The translations under genes were made by a program, and so were the position numbers. The notes beneath the pieces were generated by a model that had not been told where the DNA came from, ran no database searches, and saw only the letters and a program-made list of their open reading frames with translations. Positions 54,177-61,884 of a stretch of 64,000 bases of DNA are shown one piece after another. The DNA comes from Bradyrhizobium australiense. Its GTDB lineage: Bacteria; Pseudomonadota; Alphaproteobacteria; Rhizobiales; Xanthobacteraceae. The stretch spans positions 638,501 through 702,500 of the forward strand of contig NZ_JAAVLX010000007.1 of NCBI RefSeq assembly GCF_013114825.1. Direction: 5' to 3'. How positions within the stretch are numbered: position 1 is the first letter of the stretch; every line of letters begins with the position of its first letter.

Positions 54177-55001
54177 ATGCAATCCCTTCACGTCAACGGC
54201 TATGACATGGCCTATCTCGATGTCGGCCAAGGCGCCGGCAATGGCCCGCCGCTGGTGTGCGTGCATGGCTCGCTGTGCGACTTCCGGATTTGGTCGTCGG
54301 TGCTGGGACCGCTGACACGCAAGCACCGCGTGATCGCCCCTTCGTTGCGGCATTTCTTTCCCGACCATTGGGACGGCGTCGGCGAAACCTATTCGATCGC
54401 GCAGCATGTCGACGACGTCATCGGTTTCATCGAAAAGCTGGACACCCGGCCGGTCGACCTGATGGGCCATTCCCGCGGCGGGCATATCTGCTTTCGCGTC
54501 GCGCAGCGCCGGCCCGACCTGCTGCGCAAGCTGATCCTGGCGGAACCCGGCGGCGAACTCGACGCCACGCTCGATCCAGCCTACAAGCCCGGCCCCTCGC
54601 CGCTGTCCGGAATGATCGCGGCTTCCGCCGAGGTGATCACCAACGGCGATATCGACGGCGGCCTGCAGATTTTCATAGATGCCCTGGAAGGTCCCGGCGC
54701 CTGGAAGCGCTTGCCGGCAACGCCGAAACAATTGCTGCGCGACAACGCCACGACGCTGATCGGCCAGATGCGCGACCACCGTCCGCCCTTCTCCAAAGCG
54801 GATGCTGAGGCGATCAAGACGCCGACATTGTTCATCGGCGGCGCCAACACCAAGGGTACGCTGCCAAAGGTGCTCAATGCCTTGGCCGCCAATGTAAGGG
54901 GATCGCGCGTCGAGATGATCCCCGGCACGACGCATCCGATGTTCGAACAGGCGCCGCAGAGATATTGCGAGATCGTGCTGTCGTATCTCGCGGAGGATTG
55001 A
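54177..55001 (+). CDS. Alpha/beta hydrolase (tandem copy 1)
   Basis: 274 residues. Nucleophile elbow GHSRGGH; oxyanion region VCVHGSLCDFRIW; late catalytic His in GTTHPMFEQAP. Very similar to the next gene along its whole length (both start with an NGYDMAYLDVG segment), so this is a tandem duplication. Substrate unknown; such hydrolases include esterases and epoxide or ring-cleavage hydrolases. Confidence 0.88.
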   Translation: MQSLHVNGYDMAYLDVGQGAGNGPPLVCVHGSLCDFRIWSSVLGPLTRKHRVIAPSLRHFFPDHWDGVGETYSIAQHVDDVIGFIEKLDTRPVDLMGHSRGGHICFRVAQRRPDLLRKLILAEPGGELDATLDPAYKPGPSPLSGMIAASAEVITNGDIDGGLQIFIDALEGPGAWKRLPATPKQLLRDNATTLIGQMRDHRPPFSKADAEAIKTPTLFIGGANTKGTLPKVLNALAANVRGSRVEMIPGTTHPMFEQAPQRYCEIVLSYLAED

Positions 55002-55006
55002 TCGCG

Positions 55007-55831
55007 ATGCAAACCTTGAACGTGAACGGCTACGACATGGCCTATCTCGATGTCGGCAGGGCCACTGACCACAGCCCGCCGCTGGTTCTCGTGCACGGCA
55101 CGCTCGGCGATTTCCGCACCTGGAATGCAGTGCTCGGACCGCTCTCGAAACAGCACCGCGTGATCTCGCTGAGCCTGCGGCGATTCTTTCCGGAGCATTG
55201 GGACGGTATCGGCGACGACTATCTGATGGCGCAGCATGTCGCCGACGTCATCGGCTTCATCGAGAAGCTCAATGCCGGACCGGTCGATCTGATCGGCCAT
55301 TCCCGCGGCGGGCATATTGGATTCCGGGTGGCGCAGGCGCGGGCTGATTTGTTGCGCAAGGCCATCCTTGCCGAACCGGGCGGCGATCTCGAGGCTTCGC
55401 TGCAGCCGAGCAGTCCGCCTCCTGGCCCCGTGCCGCTCGGCCCGCGCGTTCCGGTTGCGGCCGAGATGGTGCGAAACGGCGACATTGACGGCGCGCTGGC
55501 GCTGTTCGTCGACGGCATCGATGGCGAAGGAGCATGGGCGCGGTGGCCTGCGTCGGCGCGGCAGCAATTGCGCGACAACATTCATACGCTGCTCGGCCAG
55601 GTCGGCGAGAATCGCCAGCCATTCTTGAAGAGCGAAGCGGAGGCGATCAAGACTCCGATGCTGTTGATCGGCGGCGGCGACACCAAGGGCGCGCTGGCGG
55701 TGATCTGGCGCGTGCTGGCCGAGCATATTCCGGGCGCACGGACGGTGGTGATCCCGGGCACGCGTCACTGGATGTTCGAACAGGCGCCGCAGGCGTTTTG
55801 CAACATCGTCGTGGAATTTCTGACGGTGTAG
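55007..55831 (+). CDS. Alpha/beta hydrolase (tandem copy 2)
   Basis: 274 residues from ATG 55007, five bases after the first copy ends. Same architecture: LVHGTLGDFRTW, GHSRGGH, and GTRHWMFEQAP. The two copies have drifted in the lid region (copy 2 has PSSPPPGPVPLGPRV against YKPGPSPLSGMIA), which suggests different substrates. Confidence 0.88.
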   Translation: MQTLNVNGYDMAYLDVGRATDHSPPLVLVHGTLGDFRTWNAVLGPLSKQHRVISLSLRRFFPEHWDGIGDDYLMAQHVADVIGFIEKLNAGPVDLIGHSRGGHIGFRVAQARADLLRKAILAEPGGDLEASLQPSSPPPGPVPLGPRVPVAAEMVRNGDIDGALALFVDGIDGEGAWARWPASARQQLRDNIHTLLGQVGENRQPFLKSEAEAIKTPMLLIGGGDTKGALAVIWRVLAEHIPGARTVVIPGTRHWMFEQAPQAFCNIVVEFLTV

Positions 55832-55847
55832 ATTCGCCGTCGACTTC

Positions 55848-57608
55848 TCATTTTTGGTCGAGCCGCCACGCACCATCCCAATCGGCAGCCGGCGGGGTGA
55901 CCTGAAAATTCTCGACGCGCTTGGCCAGCGCCTTGGCCGGTCCGTCGTTGGGAACCGCCTCCAGCGCCGCATGAAATGCCTGCCGTGCATCGTCCCAGCG
56001 GCGCTCCCGATAGGCGGCGAGCCCTTCGGCATATCGCTCACGCAGCGCCAATTGCTTCTCGGTGAGCTCGCCCTTGCGCCCCAGGATATCGAACACCGCC
56101 TGGGGAAGGGTCTGGCCGGCAACCACCAGCCGATCGATCTCGCGGGATTCGACCGCATCGCCGGCCGCCGTGATCGTTAGCTGCGAAACCAGCGAATGGC
56201 TGCCATAGATCTTGTTGGCATTCTCCAGACGCGACGCGAGATTAACCGCATCACCCATCACCGTGTAGCTCATCATGAATTCCGATCCGATACTGCCGAC
56301 CAGCACTTCGCCGCTGGCAACCCCAATGCGAACGTCGCAGTCGCTCGGCACGGTGCGTATGCCGAGCAATTCGGGCAACTCTTTGCGCAGCGCCGTACCG
56401 CGATCGGCCATCTCGACGGCAGCGAGGCAGGCCAGCCGCGCCTGCTCGCTATGCTCGGTAAAGGGAGGCCCCCAATAGGCCATGATCGCGTCGCCGATAT
56501 ACTTGTCGATGATGCCGCGATGACTGCGGATCGGCCCCGACATCGTCGACAGATAGTGGTTCATAACCTTGACGAGGCCTTGCGGCGTCATGCCCTCGCT
56601 GAGGCTGGTAAAGCCCTGCATGTCGCAGAACAGCACGGTCATCACCCGCCGCTCGCCGTCGCTGGCGGTCGGCCCCTGCCGGGCGATCAACCCCTCCACC
56701 ACGCGCGGATCGACGTAGCGGCCGAAAGTTTCGCGCAGCCGCTCCTTATGGCGCAGTTGCTCGACCATGTTGTTGAAGGCGGCCGTGAGCTGGCCGATTT
56801 CGTCACGCGTGGTGACGTCGATCGATCCGTCGAGCCGGCCGGCCTCGACGGCGCGGGTGCCATCCAGCAGCCGCCGCACCGGGCGAGTAATACCGGTGCT
56901 GACAAAGAACGCGAACGTCAGTCCGAGGATGGCCGCAAGCATCGTCACGATCGCAGAGATGACAATCGCGCGCTGCTGATCCCGCATTGTCACGGCCGCA
57001 TCGCTGCGGACCTGCTCCAGCATGTCGTGTCGGATTTCCTCAATCTTGCGATTGAAGTCGTCGCGGAGCGCATCGGTCCGGGCAAGGCTGGCCCGGACTT
57101 CCGGCATGTTGCCGGCTTCGAGCTGCGGCCACATCCGCCTGTTCTCTTCGTCCAGATAACGGCGAAGGTCGCTAGTTACGGTTTCGATTCGATTGTCGAT
57201 CCGTCCGAGCTTGGCGTCGTCGGAGACGGTGGTCGGGTCGTTGATGATGGCATTGATGAGAACGCGCGCAGCTTGCGCCTCCTGGTCAAGTTCGCGGCCT
57301 TTTGTCTCATAGATGGTTTGCTGATCTGCAAAGGCCCTCTCATCCGGCGGCGTCTGTATCTTGATAAACACCATCCGGCGAACCACCACCGCCTGCTCCA
57401 GCGAGCGGACGTTCATCCGCGCCAGATGCCCATAGGCTTCGAAATATTTTGTCGTCAGCTCATCGAGCTGATGTGCAATTCTTCGCGTCATCACCGTCGA
57501 CAGCGCCGAGATGATCACCATCAGAAAGATCAGCCCGATGGCGATGCCCAGGATTCGCTTGCGGATGGTCGGTCGCAGCATCGAGGTATATTCTAAAGCC
57601 AGGGACAT
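55848..57608 (-). CDS. Membrane-bound class III adenylate/guanylate cyclase with HAMP domain
   Basis: 586 residues from ATG 57608 (ATG 57581 and ATG 57722 are alternatives; none has a clear ribosome-binding site at ideal spacing). N-terminal membrane segment (GIAIGLIFLMVIISALSTVM), a helical periplasmic sensor region, a second segment (AIVISAIVTMLAAILGLTFAF), then HAMP and the catalytic domain. Metal-binding aspartates lie in VLFCDMQGF and DKYIGDAIMAYWG; transition-state residues are in VMGDAVNLASRLENAN. A C-terminal helical extension with a TPR-like stretch follows. It makes cAMP (or cGMP) in response to a periplasmic signal. The longer frame reaching 58211 is antisense or out of frame with the CMD gene. 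Confidence 0.9.
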   Translation of the reverse strand: MSLALEYTSMLRPTIRKRILGIAIGLIFLMVIISALSTVMTRRIAHQLDELTTKYFEAYGHLARMNVRSLEQAVVVRRMVFIKIQTPPDERAFADQQTIYETKGRELDQEAQAARVLINAIINDPTTVSDDAKLGRIDNRIETVTSDLRRYLDEENRRMWPQLEAGNMPEVRASLARTDALRDDFNRKIEEIRHDMLEQVRSDAAVTMRDQQRAIVISAIVTMLAAILGLTFAFFVSTGITRPVRRLLDGTRAVEAGRLDGSIDVTTRDEIGQLTAAFNNMVEQLRHKERLRETFGRYVDPRVVEGLIARQGPTASDGERRVMTVLFCDMQGFTSLSEGMTPQGLVKVMNHYLSTMSGPIRSHRGIIDKYIGDAIMAYWGPPFTEHSEQARLACLAAVEMADRGTALRKELPELLGIRTVPSDCDVRIGVASGEVLVGSIGSEFMMSYTVMGDAVNLASRLENANKIYGSHSLVSQLTITAAGDAVESREIDRLVVAGQTLPQAVFDILGRKGELTEKQLALRERYAEGLAAYRERRWDDARQAFHAALEAVPNDGPAKALAKRVENFQVTPPAADWDGAWRLDQK

Positions 57609-57745
57609 GTTGGGAAACGGGACGATAGCAACAAGAGCGAAAGCCCGGCCGATCTGGCCGGGCTTGTTGTTTAGCGCGCGCCGGTGAATTAAGCACGGCC
57701 CCGCTGCGTTAAAATTGACCATAGTTTTGGAGCTACCTCCCCTGA

Positions 57746-58201
57746 CTACAGCTTCCAGACGCCCACAGGCTGACGCACGGCGACGTTGAGCCTGTTCCAG
57801 ACATTGATATTGGCTATCGCCAGAATCAACGCCGCGAGCTCCGCCTCGTCGAAATGCTTGTCGGCCTCGCCCCAGACCTCGTCCGATACCGGATCGGCGC
57901 GGTCGCTGAGCCGGGTCAGCGCTTCCGTCAACGCCAACGCCGCGCGCTCGGCTTCGGTGAAATAGGGCGTATCGCGCCAGGCCGCCACCGCGAACAGGCG
58001 CTCGTCGGTTTCGCCGGCCTTCCTGGCGAGTTTCGGGTGCATGTCGACGCAGACGCTGCAGCCGTTGATCTGGCTGGCGCGCAGATGCACTAGTTCGAGC
58101 AGTTTTTCCGGCAGGCTGTTCTTGGTCAGTTCGCCCAGCGCCTGTAGCGCCTTCATGGCATCGGGAACGACCATGACGGGGTGATTCATTCGAGCTTGCA
58201 T
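57746..58201 (-). CDS. AhpD-like carboxymuconolactone-decarboxylase-family protein
   Basis: 151 residues from ATG 58201 with GGAG ten bases upstream. The redox-active CxxC lies in INGCSVCVDMH, and the EAERAALALTEALTRLS segment fits the CMD fold. These proteins act in peroxide defence or as thiol-linked oxidoreductases. It is divergent from an ECF41 sigma factor, the arrangement in which such CMD genes are the usual target of that sigma group. Confidence 0.9.
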   Translation of the reverse strand: MQARMNHPVMVVPDAMKALQALGELTKNSLPEKLLELVHLRASQINGCSVCVDMHPKLARKAGETDERLFAVAAWRDTPYFTEAERAALALTEALTRLSDRADPVSDEVWGEADKHFDEAELAALILAIANINVWNRLNVAVRQPVGVWKL

Positions 58202-58234
58202 CAGTGTGCACTCCATATGGTTGGTTCTGTTTTT

Positions 58235-58262
58235 GACGCGGACGTGCCGATTTGCTGTCACA
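58235..58262 (-). promoter_or_regulatory. Putative ECF41-type promoter of the CMD gene
   Basis: On the minus strand TGTGACA (58262-58256), one base from TGTCACA, is followed after 17 bases by CGTC (58238-58235). This would start the transcript about 27 bases before the CMD ATG. Its -35 element is the reverse complement of the sigma gene's own -35, since TGTCACA is nearly palindromic. The spacing and the one mismatch make this less certain than the opposite promoter. Confidence 0.45.
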
Positions 58263-58282
58263 TCGGCGCGCTTTCGTTCGTC
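58256..58282 (+). promoter_or_regulatory. Putative ECF41-type promoter of the sigma gene
   Basis: TGTCACA at 58256-58262, then 16 bases, then CGTC at 58279-58282. This matches the ECF41 promoter consensus as I recall it from work on that group (TGTCACA-n16-CGTC). It lies about 40 bases upstream of the sigma factor ATG, so autoregulation is likely. Confidence 0.65.
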
Positions 58283-58319
58283 ATCACCATGACGTAAGGC
58301 GACATGGGAATGTGACCGA

Positions 58320-59180
58320 ATGGACGAGAAAAGATTTCTGGCTGAAAAATTCGAGGCCAACCGGGCTCATCTGCGGGCGGTGGCCTACCGCATGCTGGGC
58401 TCGACCAGCGAGGTCGATGATGCCGTGCAGGAAACCTGGCTGCGGCTGAGCCGCTCCGATACCAGCGCAGTCGAAAACCTCGGCGGCTGGCTGACCACTG
58501 TCGTCGCCCGCGTCTGCCTCGACATGCTGCGCTCGCGCAAATCGCGGCGCGAGGAGCCGATGGGTCCGCATGTGCCGGAACCTGTCGCCGACGATACGCA
58601 TGGACGCGACGCGGAGATGGCCGATTCCGTCGGCGCGGCGCTGCTGGTCGTGCTCGAAACCCTGGCGCCGGCCGAACGGCTTGCCTTCGTGCTGCACGAC
58701 ATGTTCGCCGTGCCGTTCGAGGAGATCGCGCCGATCGTCGGCCGCACACCTGCCGCGGCGAGGCAATTGGCCAGCCGCGCCCGCCGCCGGGTGCAGGGCA
58801 CGCCGCCGCCGGATACCGACTTCGGCCGGCAGAAAAACATCGTCGATGCTTTCCTCAAGGCCTCCCGCGAGGGCGACTTCGACGGGCTGCTCGCGCTACT
58901 CGATCCCGACGTGGTGTTCCGCGCCGATTCCGCAGCACAGCGACTGGGCTCGCTTGCGGAAATCCGCGGCGCTGCAGCGGTGGCCGAGACTTTCAAGGGA
59001 CGCGCGCAATCGGCCAAGCCGGCGCTGGTCGACGGTGCATTGGCGATTGCCGTCATTCTCGGTGGAGAACCGCGCATCGTGGTGTGGCTGACCATGAAGG
59101 CGGACAGGATCGCAGGCATCGAAGCGATGGCCGACGCCGAGCGGCTCTCGGGGTTTGATCTGGAGCTGCTCGACAAATAA
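58320..59180 (+). CDS. ECF41-group RNA polymerase sigma factor with C-terminal SnoaL-like domain
   Basis: 286 residues. Sigma-70 regions 2 (HLRAVAYRMLGSTSEVDDAVQ) and 4 (APAERLAFVLHDMFAVPFEE with its helix-turn-helix) occupy the first 170 residues. The rest is a SnoaL_2-like domain (VDAFLKASREGDFDGLLALL) that in ECF41 proteins acts as a built-in regulator instead of a separate anti-sigma factor. Divergent from a CMD-family gene, the known ECF41 partner type. The inducing signal is unknown for most of the group. Confidence 0.92.
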   Translation: MDEKRFLAEKFEANRAHLRAVAYRMLGSTSEVDDAVQETWLRLSRSDTSAVENLGGWLTTVVARVCLDMLRSRKSRREEPMGPHVPEPVADDTHGRDAEMADSVGAALLVVLETLAPAERLAFVLHDMFAVPFEEIAPIVGRTPAAARQLASRARRRVQGTPPPDTDFGRQKNIVDAFLKASREGDFDGLLALLDPDVVFRADSAAQRLGSLAEIRGAAAVAETFKGRAQSAKPALVDGALAIAVILGGEPRIVVWLTMKADRIAGIEAMADAERLSGFDLELLDK

Positions 59181-59189
59181 GCGAAGCGA

Positions 59190-60002
59190 TCAGCGTTTGG
59201 TGGCGGAAAAGACGATCACCTGAAGCAGCACGTGGGCGGGATCGGAGCCGAACTCACCACGAAGCCCTTTCAGTATGGTGTCGACGATCGGTTCCGGATC
59301 GACACCGCCCCGCGCCCTGATCTGGTCTATCAGCGGATTACCGTAGACCAGCGCCCGCGCGAAACTCGCGGTGTCCGGAATGACTTTCTCCAATCGGAGC
59401 ACGGCAATGCCGAGGTCTTCGAACCCGGCGGCGATCAATAGCTCCTTGATCGGATCGATCTGGTGGCAGGAGAACGGCACGTTGTAGAACTGCGGCGGAT
59501 CGGCAGGGAAGAAACTGCCGACGACCTCATGCGCGAGCCGGCCGAAGGAATTGTAGCGATGGGAGTCCCAGACGCTGAACACGTAGCGGCCGCCGGGGGC
59601 GAGAACGCGATAAGCCTCGGAAAAGGATTTTGGCCTGTCCGGATAGAACATGATTCCGAACTGGCAGACGACGGCGTCGAAGCTTCGGTCAGCGAAGGGC
59701 AGCGCCACGGCGTCAGCGGGCTGGAAGGTGACCTGCTCGCCGAGGCGGAATTTGGCGCGCGCGAGATCGAGCATCGGCGGATTGAGGTCGGTCGCCGTCA
59801 GTTGCGCATCGGCGGGTAATGCATCGCGCAATTTGCGTGTGACGATGCCGGTGCCGGCTGCCGTTTCCAATACCCGCGCCGGCCGGTTGGCCGCAACACG
59901 TTGCGCAATATCGGCGGCGAAATCAACGAAGATGATCGGCCCAAGGCCCTGATCGTAGTGCTGCGGAATGTCGCCGACGAAACCTGCCGAGGTGTTACTC
60001 AT
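59190..60002 (-). CDS. Class I SAM-dependent methyltransferase
   Basis: 270 residues from ATG 60002, which has GGGAGGTCGTTC upstream. SAM-binding motif VLETAAGTGIVTRKL, then TDLNPPMLDLARAKF, DAVALPFADRSFDAVVCQFG and VLAPGGRYVFSVWD: the UbiE/COQ5-like fold. Acceptor not deducible. Convergent with the sigma factor gene and divergent from the GntR gene. The whole GntR palindrome lies in the space between, so it could also affect this gene. Confidence 0.88.
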   Translation of the reverse strand: MSNTSAGFVGDIPQHYDQGLGPIIFVDFAADIAQRVAANRPARVLETAAGTGIVTRKLRDALPADAQLTATDLNPPMLDLARAKFRLGEQVTFQPADAVALPFADRSFDAVVCQFGIMFYPDRPKSFSEAYRVLAPGGRYVFSVWDSHRYNSFGRLAHEVVGSFFPADPPQFYNVPFSCHQIDPIKELLIAAGFEDLGIAVLRLEKVIPDTASFARALVYGNPLIDQIRARGGVDPEPIVDTILKGLRGEFGSDPAHVLLQVIVFSATKR

Positions 60003-60110
60003 GAACGACCTCCCAATGGGGCTGCTGTCCTTTGCAGCATAGCTTGGCCGCAGCATTCGGATGAAGTGAACGGAGCCCTTGACGCGGCCGGGCGTCGGGG
60101 ATTAGCCTCC

Positions 60111-60130
60111 GAATACGGAATTCCGTATTC
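60111..60130. promoter_or_regulatory. Operator-like perfect palindrome upstream of the GntR gene
   Basis: GAATACGGAATTCCGTATTC is a perfect 20-base palindrome ending 17 bases before the GntR start codon. Regulators of the FCD/VanR branch of GntR bind comparable palindromes and often repress their own genes. No second copy was noticed before the downstream catabolic genes. Confidence 0.75.
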
Positions 60131-60147
60131 CAAAGTGGACCACCGGC

Positions 60148-60822
60148 ATGATCCCGTTAGATCCGCTCCCCAACCTGATCGACCAGGTCTATGCCCGGAT
60201 CCTCGAGGCGATCACCGATCGTTCGCTGCCGCCCGGGCATCGCATCCGGCAGAACGAGTTGGCGGAAAACCTCGGCGTATCGCGCCAGCCGGTGTCGCAT
60301 GCGCTGCATTTGCTGCATCGGCAGGGGCTCGTCGCCGAAAGCGGCCGCCGCGGCTTTGAAGTCACCCGGCTCGATCCCGAACGCATTCGCCAACTCTACG
60401 AAGTGCGCGGCGCCATTGACGCGCTGGCGGCAAAGCTCGCGGCAGGGCGGGCGAAGGCCGATACTTCAGCGCGCGCGCAGCTCGAAGCGGCGCTGCAGGC
60501 CGGGCGGAGCATCGGCAAGGACACGCCGCTTTCGCGGCTGATCGCCCTCGACGTCGATTTTCACAGCGCCGTCTATCGCCTTGCGGGCAATCCGGCGATC
60601 GAAGAAATGATCGCGCCGCAATGGCCGCATATGCGCCGCTCGATGGCGACCGTGCTGGCGGAGCTCGATTACCGCGAACGCGCGTGGGAAGAGCATGAGA
60701 CGATTGCCGCTGAGATTCTCGCCGGCAAAGCCAAGGCAGCGGAAGCCGCGGCGCTGGCGCATGCGCAGATGGCAGGACGAATGACCGAGGAGAGACTGAG
60801 GGCAACCGATAGGGCGGCGTAA
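60148..60822 (+). CDS. GntR-family regulator with FCD ligand domain
   Basis: 224 residues. Winged helix at the N-terminus (RQNELAENLGVSRQPVSHAL) and an all-helical FCD domain with the metal/ligand pattern DVDFHSAVYRLAGN and a later EEHETIAAEI. Such regulators sense organic acids. A 20-bp palindrome lies immediately upstream, suggesting autoregulation. The genes that follow on the same strand (dioxygenase, oxidoreductase, TRAP receptor) are the likely regulon. Confidence 0.93.
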   Translation: MIPLDPLPNLIDQVYARILEAITDRSLPPGHRIRQNELAENLGVSRQPVSHALHLLHRQGLVAESGRRGFEVTRLDPERIRQLYEVRGAIDALAAKLAAGRAKADTSARAQLEAALQAGRSIGKDTPLSRLIALDVDFHSAVYRLAGNPAIEEMIAPQWPHMRRSMATVLAELDYRERAWEEHETIAAEILAGKAKAAEAAALAHAQMAGRMTEERLRATDRAA

Positions 60823-60830
60823 CGATGCGC

Positions 60831-60910
60831 CGTCATTCCGGGATAGTGCGTCAGCACCAGAACCCGGAACCTCGAGATTCCGGTCCACGCTGCACGTGTC
60901 CCGGAATGAC
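60831..60910. repeat. Palindromic repeat, type C
   Basis: CGTCATTCCGGGA at the left and TCCCGGAATGAC at the right form the outer stem, with inner GGAACCTCGAGATTCC pairing. A repeat of this pattern is common in Bradyrhizobium and Rhodopseudomonas intergenic regions. It lies between the GntR gene and the dioxygenase gene, so it is present in any readthrough transcript. Confidence 0.8.
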
Positions 60911-60935
60911 AATAAAAACAACAGGAGGAAACGGC

Positions 60936-61736
60936 ATGAAACTGACGCCACAGCAGATCGAATTCTTCAACCGCGAAGGCTGGCTATTCCTGCCGGAATT
61001 GTTCAGCCAGGAGGAAGTGGACTATCTCGCCCGCGAGGCCGTCAGCATCTACGACGCCAACCGCCCGGAGGTATGGCGCGAGAAGAGCGGCGCCCCGCGC
61101 ACCGCCTTTGCCGCACATCTCTATAACGAGGCGTTCGGCGTTCTCGGCGCGCATCCGCGCATGATTGAGCCCGTCGAGCAGATCTTCGGCGAGAAGGTCT
61201 ACATGCATCAATTCAAGATTAACGCCAAAGCCGCCTTCACCGGTGATGTCTGGCAGTGGCATCAGGATTACGGCACCTGGAAGCGCGACGACGGCATGCC
61301 GGAGCCGCGTGCGATGAACATCGCGATCTTCCTGGACGAGGTGATGCCGATCAACGGCCCCTTGATGCTGGTGCCGAAGAGCCAGCACGCCGGCGACCTC
61401 AAGGCGTCGCATGACCTCGAGACCACATCCTATCCGCTGTGGACCCTGGATGAGGAGACTGTCACCCGGCTGGTGAAGGAAGGCGGCATCGTCGCGCCGA
61501 CCGGCAAGGCCGGCGGCATGCTGATGTTCCACGGCAATCTGGTGCATGGATCAAGCGGCAACATCACGCCCTATCCGCGCAAGGTCGTCTATCTGACGCT
61601 GAACGCGGTGTCGAACTACATCCGTACCCCCACGCGGCCGGACTATATTGCGCATCGCGACTTTACGCCGATCCAGACGGTGGATGATGACGCGCTGCTG
61701 CGGCTCGCGCGAGCCCATCGCCAAGCGGCGGAGTAA
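60936..61736 (+). CDS. Phytanoyl-CoA dioxygenase family protein
   Basis: 266 residues from ATG 60936 with CAGGAGGAAACGGC upstream. Iron and 2-oxoglutarate-dependent hydroxylase fold: H109 and D111 (WQWHQDYGTW) with H204 (NLVHGSSGN) form the facial triad. The segment WHQDYGTWKRDDGMP recalls ectoine-hydroxylase-like members, but no ectoine genes are present. Probably hydroxylates a small carboxylic or amino acid, under the adjacent GntR regulator. Confidence 0.9.
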   Translation: MKLTPQQIEFFNREGWLFLPELFSQEEVDYLAREAVSIYDANRPEVWREKSGAPRTAFAAHLYNEAFGVLGAHPRMIEPVEQIFGEKVYMHQFKINAKAAFTGDVWQWHQDYGTWKRDDGMPEPRAMNIAIFLDEVMPINGPLMLVPKSQHAGDLKASHDLETTSYPLWTLDEETVTRLVKEGGIVAPTGKAGGMLMFHGNLVHGSSGNITPYPRKVVYLTLNAVSNYIRTPTRPDYIAHRDFTPIQTVDDDALLRLARAHRQAAE

Positions 61737-61753
61737 GGCTCTCGTGCCCCTGA

Positions 61754-61867
61754 AGCAGCGCAACGTGCAACGTTGCGCTGCTGAGCCGGGGCCCACTCTA
61801 TCCGCGCCTCTCCCATGGTCCCGGCTCTGCGGAGCAGCGTTACACGCTGCACCGCGTCCGGGACACG
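61754..61867. repeat. Multi-hairpin repeat element, type D
   Basis: AGCAGCGCAACGT (61754-61766) and ACGTTGCGCTGCT (61770-61782) form a perfect 13-bp stem with a 3-base loop. It is followed by GAGCCGGGGCCCA, inverted as TGGTCCCGGCTC, and a GGAGCAGCGTTACACGCTGC hairpin. No T-run, so it is not a classic terminator. It resembles a Bradyrhizobium intergenic repeat with several stem-loops. It lies between the dioxygenase and the oxidoreductase genes. Confidence 0.75.
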
Positions 61868-61884
61868 GATAACTGGATACTTCC

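Noticed and set aside
57609..58211. N-terminal extension of the cyclase reading frame
   Set aside because: It overlaps the CMD-family gene on the same strand in another frame, with Arg/Gly-rich sequence typical of a shadow frame.
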